From Deltaproteobacteria bacterium (lineage in GTDB: Bacteria; Desulfobacterota; Desulfobacteria; Desulfobacterales; JAABPS01), in contig JAFDFT010000210.1 of the NCBI GenBank assembly GCA_019309685.1, positions 1-5,203 of the forward strand: a stretch of DNA of 5,203 nt. Reading direction: 5' to 3'. Shown here piece by piece: positions 1-5,203 of this stretch (the first letter of the stretch is position 1; every line of letters starts with the position of its first letter). Made by a program: the position numbers and the translations under genes. Under the pieces are notes generated by a model. It worked only from the letters and a program-made list of their open reading frames with translations, was not told where the DNA came from and did no database searches.

Positions 1-1
1 A

Positions 2-706
2 TATCGAATCTCCGATCCTGAAGAAACAGAACGTGGGCTCAAGCTCTTCGGGGCGGACAAGAGCTATATCAACAAGTTCTTTTCAATGTTTAAGCTAAAT
101 CCCATGGAGCGATGCCTCTGCGTCGGCACGGTTGAAGGCGAAACGGGTTATGTCAGAAACGTTAAAAAAATGATCAGAAAAATTGCCAAAAGTTACGGTG
201 CTCTTTATCTTACCGGATTTCCGGTCAAAAAATGGGAAAAAACCCGGTATAAAGAACCGCTCATGCGGGAGGATATGATGGACTACGGAATCATCGCCGA
301 CACCGTGGAAGCGTCAGTCACCTGGGACAACCTTCATAACCTCCACCAGGGAGTAAGGTCGTACATCAAAAAACGACCAAGAACCGTGTGCATGACGCAT
401 GCCTCCCATTTTTATTCAAACGGCACGAACCTGTATTTCATATTCATCCTCAAACCTGAAAGCAAGGAAGAGTATACCGAGTTTTACAAAGGGATAGTCG
501 ACGCTATGATTAAACACGGGGGGTCCATTAGCCATCATCACGGCATGGGCAAGCTGTTCGGCCCCTGGATGGAGACATATCTGGGCAAAGAGCAAATGGG
601 CGTCCTTAAGGCCCTGAAATCCTATTTTGATCCCAATAATATAATGAATCCCGGAGGGACACTCGGTCTCGATACACCAGATGATGAAAAAAGAGTAATC
701 AAATAG
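2..706 (+). CDS. FAD-binding oxidase, alkylglycerone-phosphate synthase-like (C-terminal part)
   Basis: The frame is open from nucleotide 2, so the N-terminus lies upstream; 234 residues are visible, ending at TAG 704-706. This is the C-terminal substrate domain of a VAO/PCMH-type flavoenzyme. Residues are counted from the first visible codon. ADTVEASVTW (99-108) and SHFY (135-138) match conserved blocks of alkyl-DHAP synthase. HHHGMGK (178-184) is the histidine motif of the AGPS active site, and YFDPNNIMNPGG (208-219) is the usual C-terminal FAD-oxidase ending. AGPS replaces the acyl group of acyl-DHAP with a fatty alcohol, forming the ether bond of ether lipids. The missing N-terminus should hold the FAD-binding PP-loop domain. 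An FGGY kinase follows after 37 nt, probably in the same operon. Other FAD-linked oxidases (D-lactate or glycolate dehydrogenase, GlcD type) share the fold, but the triple histidine favours AGPS. Family membership is firm; the exact reaction is inferred. Confidence 0.85.
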   Translation, partial: YRISDPEETERGLKLFGADKSYINKFFSMFKLNPMERCLCVGTVEGETGYVRNVKKMIRKIAKSYGALYLTGFPVKKWEKTRYKEPLMREDMMDYGIIADTVEASVTWDNLHNLHQGVRSYIKKRPRTVCMTHASHFYSNGTNLYFIFILKPESKEEYTEFYKGIVDAMIKHGGSISHHHGMGKLFGPWMETYLGKEQMGVLKALKSYFDPNNIMNPGGTLGLDTPDDEKRVIK

Positions 707-732
707 GATTTTGAAACCTCTCAGTTTTTATT

Positions 733-737
733 AGGTG
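733..737 (+). promoter_or_regulatory. Ribosome binding site that decides the FGGY kinase start
   Basis: AGGTG lies 6 nt upstream of ATG 744, an ideal spacing. An in-frame GTG at 735 would add three residues, but it overlaps this Shine-Dalgarno sequence and has no good one of its own. ATG 744 is therefore preferred. Confidence 0.6.
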
Positions 738-743
738 CTTAAT

Positions 744-2315
744 ATGCGGAAATCTACGCAAAAAAATGAAGAACTTATCCTGGCCATTGACGCCGGTACT
801 CAATCGATGCGAGCCGCGCTGGTGGATTTTACCGGACAGATTCACCATCTGGTCAAGACGCCGATAGAACCGTATTTTTCCATGCAACCCGGGTGGGCCG
901 AACAGCAGCCGGAATATTACTGGCGGACGCTGTGCGAAACCTGCCGGAAAGTACTTGATGCCAGCGAGTATCCCAAGGACTATATCGTTGCGGTTACCCT
1001 GACGACACAGCGCTCAACTCTTGTCAACGTTGACCGGGACGGCAATCCCCTGCGACCGGCAATTGTTTGGCTGGATCAGAGGAAGGCAGATGCAAAAAAG
1101 ATTCTCCCGGCTTTTTCCGTTCCCTTTCTCAAGGCACTGAGACTTTATCAATTCGTCGAGTACGTGACGCAATATTGTCGATCGAACTGGATTCAGCAGA
1201 ATCAACCTGAGATCTGGGACAAAACGTATAAATTCCTTTTTCTCTCAGGGTATCTCTCCTATAAAATCACCGGCGAGTTCAGGGATTCGGCCGGAAACAT
1301 CATCGGGACCATCCCTTTTGATGTAAAAAAATTCGGGTGGGCGAGCAAATGGGACCTTAAATGGAAACTTTTCCCCATAGAGAAAGAGAAACTTTCGGAA
1401 TTGGTCAACCCAACAGAATTACTGGGCCATGTCACTAATAAAGCCGCCAAGGAAACGGGCATCCCCCAAGGCCTTCCTTTGATTGCAGCTTCGAACGATA
1501 AGGCCTGTGACGTTATCGGCACTGGCTCCTTGACGCCGGATCGGGCCTGCATCAGCTTTGGCACCACCGCAACCATCAATACGCAAAATAAAAGATACGT
1601 TGAACTGCGCCCCCTCCTCCCTCCATTTCCATCGGCTATTCCCGGTCAATTTTATTCGGAAGTAACGGTGGTGAGGGGGCTTTGGATGATCTCCTGGTTC
1701 ATGGAAGAGTTCGGGCTGCAAGAGAGACTCCAGTCACTGGAAAAAGAAGTTTCTCCTGAGGATCTTCTGGAAAAGCTTTTAAAGGATGTGCCTCCTGGCT
1801 CAATGGGCCTGGTATGCCAGCCCTATTGGACACCAGGACCAGAACTGGCGGCGTACACCAAGGGTTCCATCATCGGATTCGGCGACATCCACACCCGGTC
1901 CCACTTATATCGCTCCATCATCGAAGGACTGGTTTTTGCCCTCAAAGAAGGGGCGCAACTGACCGAAAAAAAGAATCAAGTGCCAATTACCGAGATCCGG
2001 GCTACTGGAGGCGGGTCCCGAAGCGATTCGATCATGCAGATTACCGCCGACATATTCGGGCTCCCCGTTCACAGGCCCCACACCAATGAAACCTCAGTCC
2101 TCGGCGCAGCGATTGATGCCGCTATGGGGTTGAAATTTTTCCCGGATTTCAATACAGCAGTAAACGCTATGACCCGGGTTCAGGGCATTTTCGAGCCAAT
2201 TAAAAATAATGAGGAGATTTACCAAGATCTCTACCTGAAAGTTTATCTCAAAACATACAAAAAGCTTCTCCCTCTATTTAAGAAGATTCAGGAAATCACC
2301 AGTTACCCGGAATAA
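744..2315 (+). CDS. FGGY-family carbohydrate (sugar/polyol) kinase
   Basis: A complete cytosolic kinase of 523 residues from ATG 744, normal for the FGGY family, which phosphorylates sugars or polyols with ATP. The N-terminal phosphate-binding motif is DAGTQS (16-21). A conserved N-domain block, TLTTQRSTLV, and VWLDQRK follow at about 85-115. YKFLFLSGYL (162-171) sits where FGGY signature 1 belongs. The catalytic base is the Asp of NDKA (D252), corresponding to GDQ in glycerol kinase. SFGTTATINT (271-280) is the second ATP-site block. GSIIGFGDIHTRSHLYRSII (374-393) matches signature 2 except for Phe at one aliphatic position. GGGSRSD (422-428) is the adenosine motif, and NETSVLGAA (448-456) closes the domain. 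It follows the AGPS-like gene by 37 nt, so it is probably cotranscribed. The context suggests glycerol, dihydroxyacetone or a related C3 substrate, but the motifs look at least as xylulokinase-like as GlpK-like, so the substrate is left open. Confidence 0.93.
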   Translation: MRKSTQKNEELILAIDAGTQSMRAALVDFTGQIHHLVKTPIEPYFSMQPGWAEQQPEYYWRTLCETCRKVLDASEYPKDYIVAVTLTTQRSTLVNVDRDGNPLRPAIVWLDQRKADAKKILPAFSVPFLKALRLYQFVEYVTQYCRSNWIQQNQPEIWDKTYKFLFLSGYLSYKITGEFRDSAGNIIGTIPFDVKKFGWASKWDLKWKLFPIEKEKLSELVNPTELLGHVTNKAAKETGIPQGLPLIAASNDKACDVIGTGSLTPDRACISFGTTATINTQNKRYVELRPLLPPFPSAIPGQFYSEVTVVRGLWMISWFMEEFGLQERLQSLEKEVSPEDLLEKLLKDVPPGSMGLVCQPYWTPGPELAAYTKGSIIGFGDIHTRSHLYRSIIEGLVFALKEGAQLTEKKNQVPITEIRATGGGSRSDSIMQITADIFGLPVHRPHTNETSVLGAAIDAAMGLKFFPDFNTAVNAMTRVQGIFEPIKNNEEIYQDLYLKVYLKTYKKLLPLFKKIQEITSYPE

Positions 2316-2379
2316 CCGGCGGAATGACCTTGAACGTATACAAAATCTGTTTTATCCAAACTCTAACTTAAAAAGTGGA

Positions 2380-2461
2380 GTTTAACTTAGGGCCTAAAGA
2401 TTCTCGCTTTGTGGGTGGACCTTTTTAAAATTGAATAAGAGTCAATAGAAGATTTGACTCC
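2380..2461 (+). repeat. 82-bp direct repeat, copy 1
   Basis: This copy aligns over its whole length with 3147-3228: 72 of 83 alignment columns are identical, with 9 substitutions and 2 single-base gaps. The longest shared blocks are AAGATTCTCGCTTTG, ACCTTTTTAAA and TTGAATAAGAG. Weaker similarity may continue a few bases to the left. The copy ends 50 nt before the yajD-like gene. It has no coding potential, and I do not recognise the element. It could be a miniature mobile element, a dispersed regulatory repeat or one end of a larger element. Confidence 0.85.
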
Positions 2462-2467
2462 TTTTTT
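2439..2467 (+). terminator. Possible rho-independent terminator at the end of repeat copy 1
   Basis: A perfect 7-bp stem (GAGTCAA 2439-2445 with TTGACTC 2454-2460) has an 8-nt loop and is followed by C and six Ts (2462-2467). It could end the FGGY transcript, whose stop codon is 124 nt upstream. The stem is short and only moderately GC-rich. The matching part of copy 2 has two stem mismatches and no T-tract, so the structure is not conserved in the repeat and may be fortuitous. Confidence 0.35.
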
Positions 2468-2481
2468 GTTGTGCTTATCTA
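2454..2481 (+). promoter_or_regulatory. Weak sigma70-like promoter candidate for the yajD-like gene
   Basis: TTGACT (2454-2459) is a good -35 match. It is followed 16 nt later by TATCTA (2476-2481), a poor -10. A transcript would start roughly 25 nt before ATG 2512. The -35 element overlaps the right arm of the putative terminator stem, so the two readings compete. Copy 2 keeps TTGACC, but there a -10 at this spacing would fall almost on the start codon of the next gene. Confidence 0.25.
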
Positions 2482-2511
2482 CTATCTAACTCTGCAGCGG
2501 ATGAAAAGAGA

Positions 2512-2847
2512 ATGAAAAAAGAAGATTACCGAAATCAAGCGCTGAAGATATTCCCGTGGGTCTGCGCAAAATGCGGCCGGGAGTTTTCCGGAAAAAAGCT
2601 GCGCGAGCTGACGGTCCATCACAGAGACCATAATCACAGGAACAATCCGCCCGACGGCAGCAACTGGGAGCTGTTATGCATCTACTGCCACGACAACGAG
2701 CACTCTCGCTTCCTGGATGCCGAAGGACAGAACACTCAAGATTCGGATACCGAAAAAAGATCGGCGTCCACCCACACGCCTTTTGCAGACCTCATGAAAT
2801 TGTTACGTGTGCCTGTCCATAAAAGAGGGAAAGACGAAGCAGAATGA
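2512..2847 (+). CDS. yajD: YajD-like HNH nuclease family protein
   Basis: A 111-residue protein that closely resembles E. coli YajD (115 aa as I recall it). Shared blocks are ALKIFPWVC (10-18), LRELTVHH (30-37), PDGSNWELLC (47-56) and YCHDNEHS (58-65), and a C-terminal PFADL (90-94) also matches. Zinc would be held by CxxC pairs at C18/C21 and C56/C59. The HNH catalytic set is visible as H36/H37, N51 and H60/H64. HNH domains cut DNA with a metal ion; the role of YajD itself is unknown to me, so biological function is left open. The tail after about residue 70 is hydrophilic and probably flexible. The start at ATG 2512 is preceded only by a weak purine stretch (AAAAGAG). A four-codon frame at 2501-2515 overlaps it, which could couple translation but may be chance. 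The gene is isolated between two copies of an 82-bp repeat. Confidence 0.9.
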   Translation: MKKEDYRNQALKIFPWVCAKCGREFSGKKLRELTVHHRDHNHRNNPPDGSNWELLCIYCHDNEHSRFLDAEGQNTQDSDTEKRSASTHTPFADLMKLLRVPVHKRGKDEAE

Positions 2848-2871
2848 TTGACAACTTCTGACAAATTAAAA

Positions 2872-2957
2872 CTCGCACAAAGACACAGGGACACAAAGAT
2901 TATAATATGACGGGGTAACCAAGAAAAATTCTTCGTGACTCTGAGTCTTCGTGAGAG
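2872..2957. repeat. Imperfect palindrome, MITE-like repeat
   Basis: Two 28-nt arms (2872-2899 and 2930-2957) are inverted copies matching at 22 of 28 positions and separated by 30 nt. Each arm is built of CACAAAGACAC or CACGAAGACTC-type units. From memory, palindromes of CACGAAGACACGAAG-type units are widely dispersed between genes in environmental bacteria, including Desulfobacterota. The minus-strand translation reads SRRLRVTKNF and FVSLCLCASF, typical of spurious proteins predicted over such repeats. It lies 24 nt after the yajD stop. The arms' divergence suggests an old, decaying copy. Confidence 0.7.
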
Positions 2958-3022
2958 ATTATAAAAAGCTTTATCCTTGATTTTTAGATACTTACTGTGT
3001 ATCATCCGCCAACTTGGTATTT

Positions 3023-3148
3023 TCAATACCTGACATGTTTCTTATTCTCTTCATCAATCTTTTTTAGTCTGCGCTGAATCCTGTTTGAATTGAAGATATC
3101 CACAATAAATTCACAAAAATATAAAAAGAACAGTGATATTAAGAGTGT
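3023..3148 (-). pseudogene. Possible remnant of a membrane protein C-terminus
   Basis: The minus strand is open for about 41 codons and ends at TGA (3025-3023). It reads a hydrophobic segment (LISLFFLYF) followed by a charged tail (RIQRRLKKIDEENKKHVRY), the pattern of a last transmembrane helix with a basic cytosolic end. There is no start codon of its own. The frame is closed upstream by a stop at 3151-3149, inside the edge of repeat copy 2, as if the rest of the gene had been lost where the repeat begins. The DNA is AT-rich, so a chance hydrophobic frame is a real alternative. No family is recognised. Confidence 0.25.
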
Positions 3149-3228
3149 TTAGCTTAGGGCTTTAAGATTCTCGCTTTGATTGATAGACCTTTTTAAATTG
3201 AATAAGAGCCAATAGGAGATTTGACCCC
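3147..3228 (+). repeat. 82-bp direct repeat, copy 2
   Basis: Same orientation as copy 1 (2380-2461) and about 87% identical to it. Most differences are transitions, plus two single-base gaps that cancel in length. The copy ends 20 nt before the start codon of the phosphotransferase gene. The 7-bp stem seen in copy 1 is broken here by two changes (GAGCCAA against TTGACCC). Homologous recombination between the two copies would delete the yajD-like gene and the DNA after it. Confidence 0.85.
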
Positions 3229-3248
3229 ATCTTATAGAGAACTAAAGA

Positions 3249-4097
3249 ATGGAGCAACGATCAGAAAAAGAATTGGGAAAGCAGCTGGGGCGTGGAGCCA
3301 CAGCTAAGATCTATGAATGGGAAAATAACCAGGTCTTGAAATTGTTTGATCACGAAATTCCTACTGAACTGATCGAACGAGAGGCAAATAAAACCCGTTT
3401 GCTGCATACGGCTGGAATTAATGTCCCCGCGGCTGGTAATCTTGTTGAGATCAATGGTTGCCTGGGACTGCCTTTAGAAAAAATCAACGGAAAGACAATG
3501 CAGGAGCATATCATCCAGAAACCTTGGCGGATGTTTCATTATTGGAGAATGTTGGTTGAGTTACAAATAAAGCTTTATGAAATAAAACCCATTCAGGAAC
3601 TTCCACCTCAACGAAAATTTATAAAGGATACAATTCAAAATACTTCTAAACTTGAGCCGGCAATGAAGGCGGTTTTATTGGATTCTCTGGATAAATTACC
3701 GGACGGTAATAGCATCATCCATTACGACTTTTATCCTTCAAATGTCTTAATTACAGCAAATGGCCCCGTCATTATCGACTGGATGGGGGCATTCAAAGGT
3801 AATCCTCTGGCTGACATAGCACGAACATGGGTTGTTTTTTCAAACTATCTATCTCCGGATTTGCCAGTAGAACACGTTCCAATAGCACGATATATCAGAC
3901 CAATACACCGACAAACCACGAAACTAATCTTGAAACATTACCTGAAACACTATTTTAGGCTTCGACCCGGCGGTGAAAAGGAATTTGAGGCCTGGAAACC
4001 GATTATGGCTGCAACGGCTTTGAATGAAAGTCCAAGATTCGGTGTAGAAAAAGTTCGGCTAAAAATAGTCCAAGATGCTTTTCCACAGGTGAAATAA
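3249..4097 (+). CDS. APH-family phosphotransferase (aminoglycoside/choline kinase fold)
   Basis: A complete 282-residue protein of the phosphotransferase enzyme family (PF01636-type), which transfers ATP phosphate to small-molecule hydroxyls. All kinase elements are visible: a Gly-rich loop GRGATAKIY (14-22), Lys31 in VLKLF, a helix-C Glu (E45), the catalytic loop HYDFYPSN (158-165, with D160 and N165) and the metal-binding Asp in IIDW (D177). GNPLADIART (184-193) follows, as usual in the family. The C-terminal third is basic and aromatic and should form the substrate pocket. It is a soluble cytosolic protein with no signal peptide. No recognised resistance-enzyme subtype is evident, so the substrate is unknown and resistance should not be assumed. 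The start at ATG 3249 has only a weak purine stretch (AAAG) upstream. It stands alone behind repeat copy 2, in DNA visibly AT-richer than the FGGY gene, compatible with separate acquisition. Confidence 0.85.
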   Translation: MEQRSEKELGKQLGRGATAKIYEWENNQVLKLFDHEIPTELIEREANKTRLLHTAGINVPAAGNLVEINGCLGLPLEKINGKTMQEHIIQKPWRMFHYWRMLVELQIKLYEIKPIQELPPQRKFIKDTIQNTSKLEPAMKAVLLDSLDKLPDGNSIIHYDFYPSNVLITANGPVIIDWMGAFKGNPLADIARTWVVFSNYLSPDLPVEHVPIARYIRPIHRQTTKLILKHYLKHYFRLRPGGEKEFEAWKPIMAATALNESPRFGVEKVRLKIVQDAFPQVK

Positions 4098-4214
4098 GAA
4101 CCACAAAAAAGTATTTTCGTTGCTGGCGCTACCCTAACATTTGTTTACAGTCGGTCTTTACCTTGCGCGACTTTGTTGTTCTGGGCAACGCCGCTGAAAC
4201 TTCAATCATTTTTC

Positions 4215-4222
4215 AAAAGGAG
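4215..4222 (+). promoter_or_regulatory. Strong ribosome binding site of the amidase gene
   Basis: AAAAGGAG ends 8 nt before ATG 4231, the best Shine-Dalgarno sequence in the window. It fixes the amidase start. The rest of the 133-nt gap after the phosphotransferase (4098-4230) shows no gene, hairpin with T-tract or clear promoter. Confidence 0.75.
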
Positions 4223-4230
4223 TAAAACCA

Positions 4231-5203
4231 ATGCCCGAACTCATCTATCGTACGGCAACCGATTTAGCCGGGATCATCCGCGACAAAAAAGCTTCTGCTG
4301 CTGAAATACTGGAAGCACATCTCGACCAAATAAGTAAATACAATCCGGGGTTGAATGCAATTGTGACACTGAACGAGGAAGCTGCCCGCAAACGCGCCCA
4401 TGAGGCAGATGCAGCACTCGCAAAAGGTGAAAGTTGGGGGCCTCTGCACGGTGTTCCGGTCACGATCAAAGATGCCTTCGAAACGGCCGGATTGCGGACC
4501 ACCAGCAGTTTCAAGCCTCTTAAAAACTACATTCCCGAGCGGGATGCTACCGTTGTTGCCCGTATACGCAAGGCAGGGGCAATAATTTTAGGAAAAACCA
4601 ATATGCCCATGTTGGCACTGGATATACAGAGCGATAGCCCGATATTCGGACGGGCGAATAATCCCTGGGATATCACGTGTACTCCTGGGGGAAGCACTGG
4701 GGGAGGAGCGGCCTCGCTGGCTGCTGGTATGTCGCCCCTGGAAATTGGCAGCGACTTTGGCGGGTCTGTGCGAATTCCAGCGCACTTTTGCGGTTTATTT
4801 TCTATCAAACCCACAGATCACCTCGTTTCGATTGCAGGCCACATTCCCGAACCTCCCGGTTCACCGCAAGGTGTGCGTCATATGGGGATGCCGGGCCCTT
4901 TGGCTCGTTCCATTGAAGATTTGCGTCTGGCGCTATCCTTGATTGCCGGAAAGGATGACCGTCGTTGGGAAGTGCCGCCTGTCCCCATGACCCATGTTGA
5001 GAAAAAACCGCTCAAGGAATACCGTTTTGCCTGGACAGATACTTTTGGCAGTGTGGCCGCATCGCAGGATACACAGGATATTCTCCATAAATTAGCTGAT
5101 GATCTGACGCGTGCAGGGTGCCATGTGGAACAGGCCACCCCACCTGACTTTGACTTTGATCTGGCATGGCAGATCTATGGTGAGATCGCAGGTGCAGAAA
5201 TTG
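4231..5203 (+). CDS. Amidase-signature family hydrolase (N-terminal part)
   Basis: The frame is open from ATG 4231 to the window end, giving 324 codons with no stop. Family members are usually 450-500 residues, so about one third is missing. It hydrolyses a carboxamide to acid and ammonia using a Ser-cisSer-Lys triad. The triad is intact: Lys80 in VPVTIKD, the cis-Ser S155 in the Gly/Ser-rich GGSTGGGAAS (153-162), and the nucleophile S179 in GSDFGGSVRIPA (173-184). FCGLFSIKPT (186-195) continues the amidase signature. The N-terminal helices (ASAAEILEAHLDQI, 21-34) match the usual family opening. There is no signal peptide, so it is cytosolic. The GatA subunit of Glu-tRNA amidotransferase is a relative, but no gatB or gatC is adjacent and the sequence resembles stand-alone amidases more. 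The substrate cannot be deduced. The preceding phosphotransferase ends 133 nt upstream, so the two are probably not one operon. Confidence 0.92.
   Translation, partial: MPELIYRTATDLAGIIRDKKASAAEILEAHLDQISKYNPGLNAIVTLNEEAARKRAHEADAALAKGESWGPLHGVPVTIKDAFETAGLRTTSSFKPLKNYIPERDATVVARIRKAGAIILGKTNMPMLALDIQSDSPIFGRANNPWDITCTPGGSTGGGAASLAAGMSPLEIGSDFGGSVRIPAHFCGLFSIKPTDHLVSIAGHIPEPPGSPQGVRHMGMPGPLARSIEDLRLALSLIAGKDDRRWEVPPVPMTHVEKKPLKEYRFAWTDTFGSVAASQDTQDILHKLADDLTRAGCHVEQATPPDFDFDLAWQIYGEIAGAEI

Noticed and set aside
735..743. GTG at 735 as the FGGY kinase start
   Set aside because: It overlaps the AGGTG ribosome binding site that is ideally spaced for ATG 744, and it adds only three residues outside the conserved domain.
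1259..1721. Minus-strand open frames inside the FGGY gene (also 699-887 and 1014-1205)
   Set aside because: They lie opposite strongly conserved kinase codons, show no recognisable domain, and have no supporting start context.
1814..2089. Plus-strand frame of 91 codons inside the FGGY gene
   Set aside because: It is out of frame with a clearly conserved kinase domain, and its Arg/His-rich composition is typical of a shadow frame.
2358..2383. Hairpin AAACTCTA with TGGAGTTT after the FGGY gene
   Set aside because: The stem is AT-rich, includes a wobble pair, and has no following T-tract, so it does not qualify as a terminator.
2736..3026. Minus-strand 96-codon frame with FVSLCLCASF
   Set aside because: It is the translation of the palindromic repeat plus the antisense of the yajD 3' end, a well-known kind of spurious protein.
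2380..3228. Integron-like cassette with the repeats as attC sites
   Set aside because: No paired RYYYAAC and GTTRRRY core sites or attC-type folded symmetry are present in either copy, and no integrase is seen.
4245..5138. Several short frames on both strands between 4245 and 5138
   Set aside because: All are shadows of the amidase gene, which is open from 4231 to the window end with an intact catalytic triad and a strong RBS.

Overview
The window carries five protein-coding genes, all on the + strand. Two are cut by the window edges. The moderate GC content and the genes (an alkyl-DHAP-synthase-like flavoprotein beside an FGGY kinase, a YajD-type HNH protein, an APH-fold kinase and an amidase-signature enzyme) suggest a Gram-negative environmental bacterium. 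Desulfobacterota (former Deltaproteobacteria) is my best guess, made from gene content and memory of similar neighbourhoods, and it is not proven by any marker here.

Region 1 (2-2315) is a tight two-gene unit. It holds the C-terminal 234 residues of an FAD-linked oxidase with the HHHG.GK motif of alkylglycerone-phosphate (ether-lipid) synthases, then after 37 nt a full-length FGGY-family sugar/polyol kinase. The pair could belong to a glycerol-ether lipid route, with the kinase supplying a phosphorylated C3 precursor, but the kinase substrate cannot be read from sequence.

Region 2 (2316-3248) is a patchwork, mostly AT-rich. A yajD-like HNH gene (2512-2847) lies between two direct copies of an 82-bp repeat (2380-2461 and 3147-3228, about 87% identical), each ending a short distance upstream of a gene. 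Between yajD and the second copy lie an imperfect palindrome with 28-nt arms (2872-2957) and a short minus-strand open frame (3023-3148). That frame reads like the tail of a membrane protein and is closed at the edge of the repeat.

Region 3 (3249-4097) is an APH/choline-kinase-fold phosphotransferase with all catalytic residues present, in visibly AT-richer DNA than region 1. Region 4 (4231 to the end) is the first 324 codons of an amidase-signature hydrolase with a strong ribosome binding site and an intact Ser-Ser-Lys triad. The 133 nt between regions 3 and 4 show no gene, RNA or clear terminator.

Only region 1 looks like a functional operon. The rest looks like independently acquired or independently transcribed genes separated by repeat-rich DNA. 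I found no tRNA, rRNA, CRISPR array or transposase. The most unusual feature is the repeat pair and the debris between its copies; I do not see convincing evidence of a new defence or mobile system.
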